Below the pieces are notes generated by a model. The model worked only from the letters and a program-made list of their open reading frames with translations, had not been told where the DNA came from and did no database searches. From Carnegiea gigantea (lineage: Eukaryota; Streptophyta; Magnoliopsida; Caryophyllales; Cactaceae): DNA of 64,000 bases. Both the position numbers and the translations under genes were made by a program. Below, piece after piece: positions 59,360-64,000 of the stretch. The first letter of the stretch is position 1. Each line of letters starts with the position of its first letter. The stretch is taken from the NCBI GenBank assembly GCA_029747015.1, contig JAKOGI010001205.1, positions 124,001-188,000 of the forward strand. Reading direction: 5' to 3'.

Positions 59360-60200
59360 CATAATTTGAAATTTTGGGATCAAAATTATGAGAAACTTTT
59401 ATACTAATTTTTGCACTCAAAAATTGAAATCTTGGAATTTCAATCATTTTACACAAATTTTAGGTCTGGCAATTCCAAATTTTAAATTTTGAAATTTAAA
59501 ATTTGAATTCTTGGAATTGAAAATATCAAAAAAATTTATTCAAATTTTTGGATCCGAAAATTCCAAAATTTAAATCTTGGAAATCAAAATTTGAAATTTT
59601 GGGATCCCAAATATGAAAAAAGTTTATACGAATTTTTAGATCTAAAGATTCCAAATTTTCAATCTTGGAATTCAGAATTTGAAATTTTGGAATCGAAATC
59701 ACAAAAAAAAATTAATTCAAATTTTTGGATCTAAAAATTCATTCCAAAATTTGAAAAAGCTTTATATGAATTTTTAGATCTGAAAAATCCAAATTTTCAA
59801 TCTTGGAATTCAAAATTTGAAATTTTGGAATCGAAATTATCAAAAAAAAATTATTTGAATTTTTGGAACGAAAAATTTCAAAATTTAAATTTGGAGTTCA
59901 AAATTTGAAATTTTGGAATCCAAAATATGAAAAAACTTTATACGAATTTTTGATCTAAAAAATCCAAATTTTTAATCTTGGAATTCAAAATTTGAAATTT
60001 TGGAATCGAAATTATGAACAAAAATTGTTTGAATTTTCATATCCGAAAATTCCAAAATTTAAATCTTGGAGTTTAAAATTTGAAATTTTGGGATCCAAAA
60101 TATGAAAAAACTTTATACGAATTTCTAGATCCAAAAATTCCAAATTTTCGATCTTGGAATTCAAAATCTAAAATTTTGGGATCGAAAATATGGAAAAAAT
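59360..60200. repeat. AT-rich alternating tandem array (~85-bp monomers, ~170-bp dimers)
   Basis: Two alternating monomer types recur: one with ATGAAAAAACTTTATACGAA (about 59,388, 59,610, 59,752, 59,925, 60,101), one with AAATTATCAAAAAAAAATTA (about 59,697, 59,838, 60,010). Both share AATCTTGGAATTCAAAATTT and GAAATTTTGGGATC blocks. Confidence 0.85.
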
Positions 60201-60548
60201 TTAAACAAGTTTTGAAGTAAGAAAATTCAAATAAATGTCTCTTAATTGTGAAGAATATTCAAAAAAATTCGAAAAATGAGAGTGTGAATAAAAATAGTCT
60301 TGTTGTTAGTCTTCATACCTTCAAACTCAATAGATTGAGAAAAGAGGAGAGTACGGTAGAGAGGCGGATTGTTTGGGGAGGGTGGACTGATTTTCTAGGG
60401 GAGAGAGAGAGAGAGGCTGACGATGGGGGGTCACAGCTAGATGTATGGGAGGAGAGAGAGAGGGTAGGAGTATTTGTGGAAGGGGGAGAGAGAGGGGTGG
60501 CGTGGGATTTGGGAGGAGAGAGAAGGTAGAGCTTGATGACTGGCCTTA

Positions 60549-60995
60549 TGTCACGGTCCGCTTCCAGAACACTCCATAATGCCCTCGAATTCTCTAGATT
60601 TCTCTAGAGATTGTTCTAGTGTGTTCTATAGAGATCTAGACCATTCCACACTTCTAGAGAATGTAAGACATTTGTAGAGAGAATTCTGGAAGCACAATAT
60701 TAGCTGTTGGATCGAATCAATCTTCACCGTCCATTGAGGAGGCGGGAGTGTATAAATACCACCAAGGGAGTCATTTGTAGCCAAGCACTTCAAGTGACAT
60801 ATAAGGAGACATTCTCCCAAACTCACTTGTCTCCACTTTCTCTCAAAGCTTCCTTTTGTGTGCTCGCTTACTTAGCATCTCACAAGCTTAAGTTAAGCAT
60901 CCTCTAAGGCTTACTAGCAAACCAAGCTAAGGGTTCCAAGCAAGGTTACTAGCACCACACGGGTTAAGTTTGAGTGAATTTATCGACCCGTGACA
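60549..60995 (+). repeat. 5' LTR of another retrotransposon (447 bp)
   Basis: It begins TGTCACGGTCCG and ends ACCCGTGACA, giving TGTCACGG inverted ends. A TATA-like TATAAATA lies at about 60,751. A Met-tRNA-type primer site TGGTATCAAAGC follows at 60,998-61,009. No 3' LTR is in the window. Confidence 0.8.
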
Positions 60996-60997
60996 GT

Positions 60998-61009
60998 TGG
61001 TATCAAAGC
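60998..61009 (+). other. Primer-binding site of the 60,549 element
   Basis: TGGTATCAAAGC differs in one base from the initiator-Met complement TGGTATCAGAGC and sits two bases after the LTR. Confidence 0.85.
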
Positions 61010-61039
61010 CTATTTGTTTGGGAGATCGTCATCGCTTCA

Positions 61040-61331
61040 AGTGTGATCGAGGTATCCGTTCCTCAACAAGGTGGCAAGAAGGGAAATGACAAGAACAAGG
61101 ACGTGATGGCCCTTGTGGAGGAGAAGCTCGGGGACGCCACCATGACCACCCTAACGGGTAAGGTGGAAGACATGGACCAGTGCATTGAGGAGTTTGTGTC
61201 CATAAAGGATATAGAGGAACTCCGAGAGGAGATGCGCACGGCTATGAACTCCGCATTTTCCAGTGTTCGGGAGGAGGTCCAAACCTATCAAGCCACCAAG
61301 AAGGAAGGACTCCAGGCCTGTAAGGGCAAGA
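61040..61331 (+). pseudogene. Start of gag-like region, truncated
   Basis: The frame reads VPQQGGKKGNDKNK, LVEEKLGDATMTTLTG and KDIEELREEMRTAMNSAF, a charged, helical N-terminal gag type found after Met-primed LTRs; a Ty3/gypsy origin is likely but not proven. It stops abruptly at about 61,331 where repeat-rich foreign sequence begins. Confidence 0.55.
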
Positions 61332-61690
61332 ATAGACCTGGCAAAACTGACCCGAGACCCGAAACCTGAACCGAATGACCCGAATCCATACCCGAACCGA
61401 ACCCGAAATGGGATGAACCAATTTGGACCCGAACACCCGAAGTAAACCGATCCATAACCAAACGAAACCCGAATTGTAGCATGACCCGAAATTACCCACA
61501 CCTGAAATAACCCGACCCAATTTAAACCCGAACCGAAGTGACCCGAACCGAACTGACCCGAAAATGGACAACCCGAACCCGACCCAAACCATACCCGTTT
61601 TAAAACCGATCCGATTTCTACCCGACTCAATTTTACCTAAATTAAACCCGAACCAGAATGTACCCAACCCGAATATAACCCGAACCGAAA
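61332..61690. repeat. Degenerate (ACCCGAACCG)n minisatellite, start of an inserted element
   Basis: AATAGACCTGGCAAAACTGA is followed by some 350 bp of ACCCGAA, CCGAACC and GACCCGA repeats. The entry sequence TAGACCTGGC plus CGGGTCGG-type repeats recalls hAT-like non-autonomous elements such as that at 14,670. The other end was not found. Long minus-strand open frames here are repeat artefacts rich in G, S and F. Confidence 0.7.
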
Positions 61691-64000
61691 CATACTTATA
61701 AATCACAATCAGTCAACCCAAAACTATTCCTAATTGCCTAAATTTCATTGTTAAGGCCTAGAAGAAAAACTCTTATTGTAATTTAACACAACTTTGATAA
61801 ACAAGCAAATCATAATCTACCTATAACCTAATAACCATAGTACATAATTCATTAAACCTTTAACCAAGTGGATAAAATATAATACTTTTGACATATTTCA
61901 CCCTATTGGTTGTTACCTTGTTGGCTTGTTGCTAATCCTATAAGTTGCTAAATGCTAATCCAATAATAAATTGTCAATCATTACAATAGTTCAATACAAG
62001 TAATGCTAGCATGGCCGGAAGTCCGAAACATAAATAATGATCCACATCATAATGTCAAACTCAACGAGATAGAAAGCAAGTTCTACAATTGACCAAATAT
62101 AAGCAGAAACTAATAGCAATAATCAATTATTAAGATGCAAAAAGGCACCTTTAAGCCATAAACAAAGCAAGCCTCAGAGTTTCTGCAAGCACAATCTCGC
62201 AAAAGTTGAACTCAAACACATAATTTGGCAATTTCAGTTATAAAGGGCGAATATGATTTTAAATTGCTGATAATTCCACTTTGCAAGCCTCAGAGAAGAC
62301 CCTGTGACTAGTTCGAGCCAATAGAAACAACATTTAATATACTCAGTTACATCTCATGTAATTGCCTACTTTGCATTTAGCAGGGTTTCAGGCTTCCTTC
62401 AAAATAAGAATGAATATCAGAATTTGTAAGTGTCATAGACTACTCCCAAGGAACATGAGCTTCCTCCAAAATGGTCCAAATTAGAAATTTTGGGCATTTT
62501 TTCACACAAGGAAGAAACACATCAACATAAAATGCAAAACTTGCCCCGAAACCCAAATAGGGATCAAGTTTCTTAGTGTTTGCATTCTAATTTTTACATT
62601 TTGACAACCGAATTCTCAGTATCCATCACATGAAAAGGAAGCACCTCTGAGCTAGGTTAGCTGGATGTCCCAAAAGATATATAGTCATTAGCAGTGTCCA
62701 GCAGCTCTTATAGTCATTAGCAGTGTCTACTTCGCATTATGTTTTAATTTGCACCATAATAGTTCATACCCAAGCAATGGATATCAACACGTCAAGGAAC
62801 CACAGAGTCCCAGACGCAGAAAGGAATGAATAACAAACAGAGATTTAGATCATAGTTTTTGGGCTTCCACCTCCATTTCAATTACAACCAAAATTTCCAG
62901 GAATGAATAACAAACAGAGATTTAGATCTTATAGAGACCACTTCAGAGGTGGTCGAAAAGCAGTTTCAGTTGTGGCCCCTGTGGGTGTCTACTGTCTTGC
63001 GAGTTGGAGAGGAGAGGACCGAGAGGGGCTGGCCGGTGGTGTCGACTGTCGACCGGTCGCCGTCGAGTAGAGTCTAGCGGCATTGACTGGCGTGACTGGC
63101 GTGCGTGAGAGTGAGTGGGCCGAGTGGCTGAGTGCGTATGGCGGTGGCTGTCCTCAGTCGTGGTCGACTGCCGACTAGTCTGGTCGTGGAGAGTGGAGAG
63201 AGAGTGGAGAGAGAGCTGTTGTCTGTTGAGGCCTTGAGGCCGAGGGTTTTGGTCCTTTTGGAATTTTGATCTTTTGCACTTTTACTTTTTGTTTATTTTT
63301 GTTACCATTACCAAATATTAGGTTTTTGTTTTTTAAGGTTTTAGACTTTGGAGGGGGGAATTTGAAATTTTAAAACTCAATTACTTAAGTTTAGGAGGGA
63401 AAAAGAAAAATGACTTAAGATTTAAGAGGAAACTTTTACAAATTAAATCAAAGAAAATTTATAAGGAAAAAATATAACACTTAATAGTTTTTAATTTTTA
63501 ATTTGTTAGATATGCAATAAAAATATTAAAACCAATTAGTTGAGTTTAGGAGGGAAAAGAAAAATGACTTTAAGATTTAAAACAGAAATTTTACAAATGA
63601 AATCAAAGACAATTTGAGAGAAAAAAATAAAATAGTTGATAATTTTTAATTTTTAATTTGATACATATGTAACAAAAATATAAGAGATATAATATTTGCT
63701 CAAAATATAAATTAAGAACAGACAAGCATAATTGACTTAATAACTTAATGCACGTTAGGATCTAGCAATATTATTTTACTATTCAATTCACTTAACAACT
63801 TAATGCACGTTAGGATTATAAAGTTATAATATCATTCTGTGACTACCGTCATTTCGTCAAAAATACTGCATTAGTGCATTACTAATCTACAATCCTAAAT
63901 TATCCTCACAATATGTTTAAATTTTAATTCTACATAATCATATTCAAGAATATATGTTTGCATATGATCTCATAGTAATGTGACTCATTTGAATTTTAGA
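61691..64000. other. No gene seen; small duplications and a GC-rich block
   Basis: AT-rich sequence. A 29-bp stretch (GGAATGAATAACAAACAGAG...) occurs at about 62,823 and 62,900. TATAGTCATTAGCAGTGTC is repeated at 62,680 and 62,709. A GC-rich block with GTCGACTG motifs lies at 62,990-63,240. A ~150-bp direct duplication starts at 63,387 and 63,539 (AGTTTAGGAGGGAAAA), and AACTTAATGCACGTTAGGAT occurs at about 63,743 and 63,795. Confidence 0.55.

Noticed and set aside
61151..61706. Open frames of 150-159 codons on the minus strand
   Set aside because: They are translations of the (ACCCGAACCG)n minisatellite: glycine, serine and phenylalanine rich, open in several frames at once.
1..64000. CRISPR array or other prokaryotic system
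   Set aside because: Short repeats here are tandem or transposon-derived without regular spacers, and introns, LTRs, SINE and Helitron show a plant nuclear genome.

Overview
The window is a repeat-rich, AT-rich stretch of a flowering-plant nuclear genome, most likely a eudicot or an early-diverging dicot lineage. The grounds are an intron-bearing STP-type sugar transporter, a CYP77A-like P450 relic, plant-type Ty3/gypsy Tat and Ty1/copia retrotransposons, a plant Helitron with its own RPA gene, a FAR1 relic, an Ulp1-like transposon gene, a SINE and several MITEs. The species cannot be named from the sequence. Only one gene looks intact: the sugar transporter at 51,165-54,600 (+, three exons, 506 codons plus stop). 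Nearly everything else is transposon sequence in various stages of decay.

Layout. 1-12,122: a large Tat-lineage (dual RNase H) Ty3/gypsy element on the minus strand. Its 5' LTR is at about 11,679-12,122, followed by gag, protease, RT/RNase H, archaeal-type RNase H and integrase down to about 6,013. Its 3' region contains three arrays of a ~59-bp hairpin-containing repeat and, in antisense, two kinds of gene with their own TATA promoters; its 3' LTR lies beyond position 1. 12,412-12,729: a FAR1-like fragment. 14,670-15,222: a hAT-like MITE with an 8-bp target duplication. 16,074-16,482: three near-identical ~136-bp tandem copies. 16,888-24,130: a complete but decayed Ty1/copia element with LTRs, AAAAC target duplication and Met-tRNA primer site; its leader holds a dispersed family of short hairpins whose stems differ but whose loop is conserved.

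25,480-32,000: a minus-strand transposon-type gene with an Ulp1 (C48 peptidase-like) relic, interrupted by a nested element (29,668-30,590), followed by a 144-bp SINE. 33,941-40,140: tandem and higher-order repeats (230 bp, ~360 bp within ~1,064 bp, ~250 bp) between two related GC-rich blocks. 40,435-40,860: CA/TA microsatellite. About 41,000-48,380: a decayed Helitron (HUH/Y2 Rep, PIF1-like helicase, downstream multi-exon RPA1-like gene). 49,255-49,930: a long-terminal-inverted-repeat element with a GC-rich core, Pack-MULE-like.

51,165-54,600: the sugar transporter, whose first intron has been filled by two MITE-like elements made of a GGTTGAAGTG minisatellite. 55,453-56,796: a CYP77A-like pseudogene on the minus strand, broken by internal deletions and by a 354-bp copia solo LTR flanked by GAGAA. 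57,226-58,074: a Harbinger-like MITE. 59,360-60,200: an AT-rich alternating repeat array. 60,549-60,995: the LTR of another retrotransposon with primer site and start of a gag-like region, cut off at about 61,331 by a CCCGAAC-type repeat-rich insertion. The remainder is AT-rich with small duplications. Coordinates of degenerate elements are by eye; exact ends are given only where target duplications or splice sites fix them.
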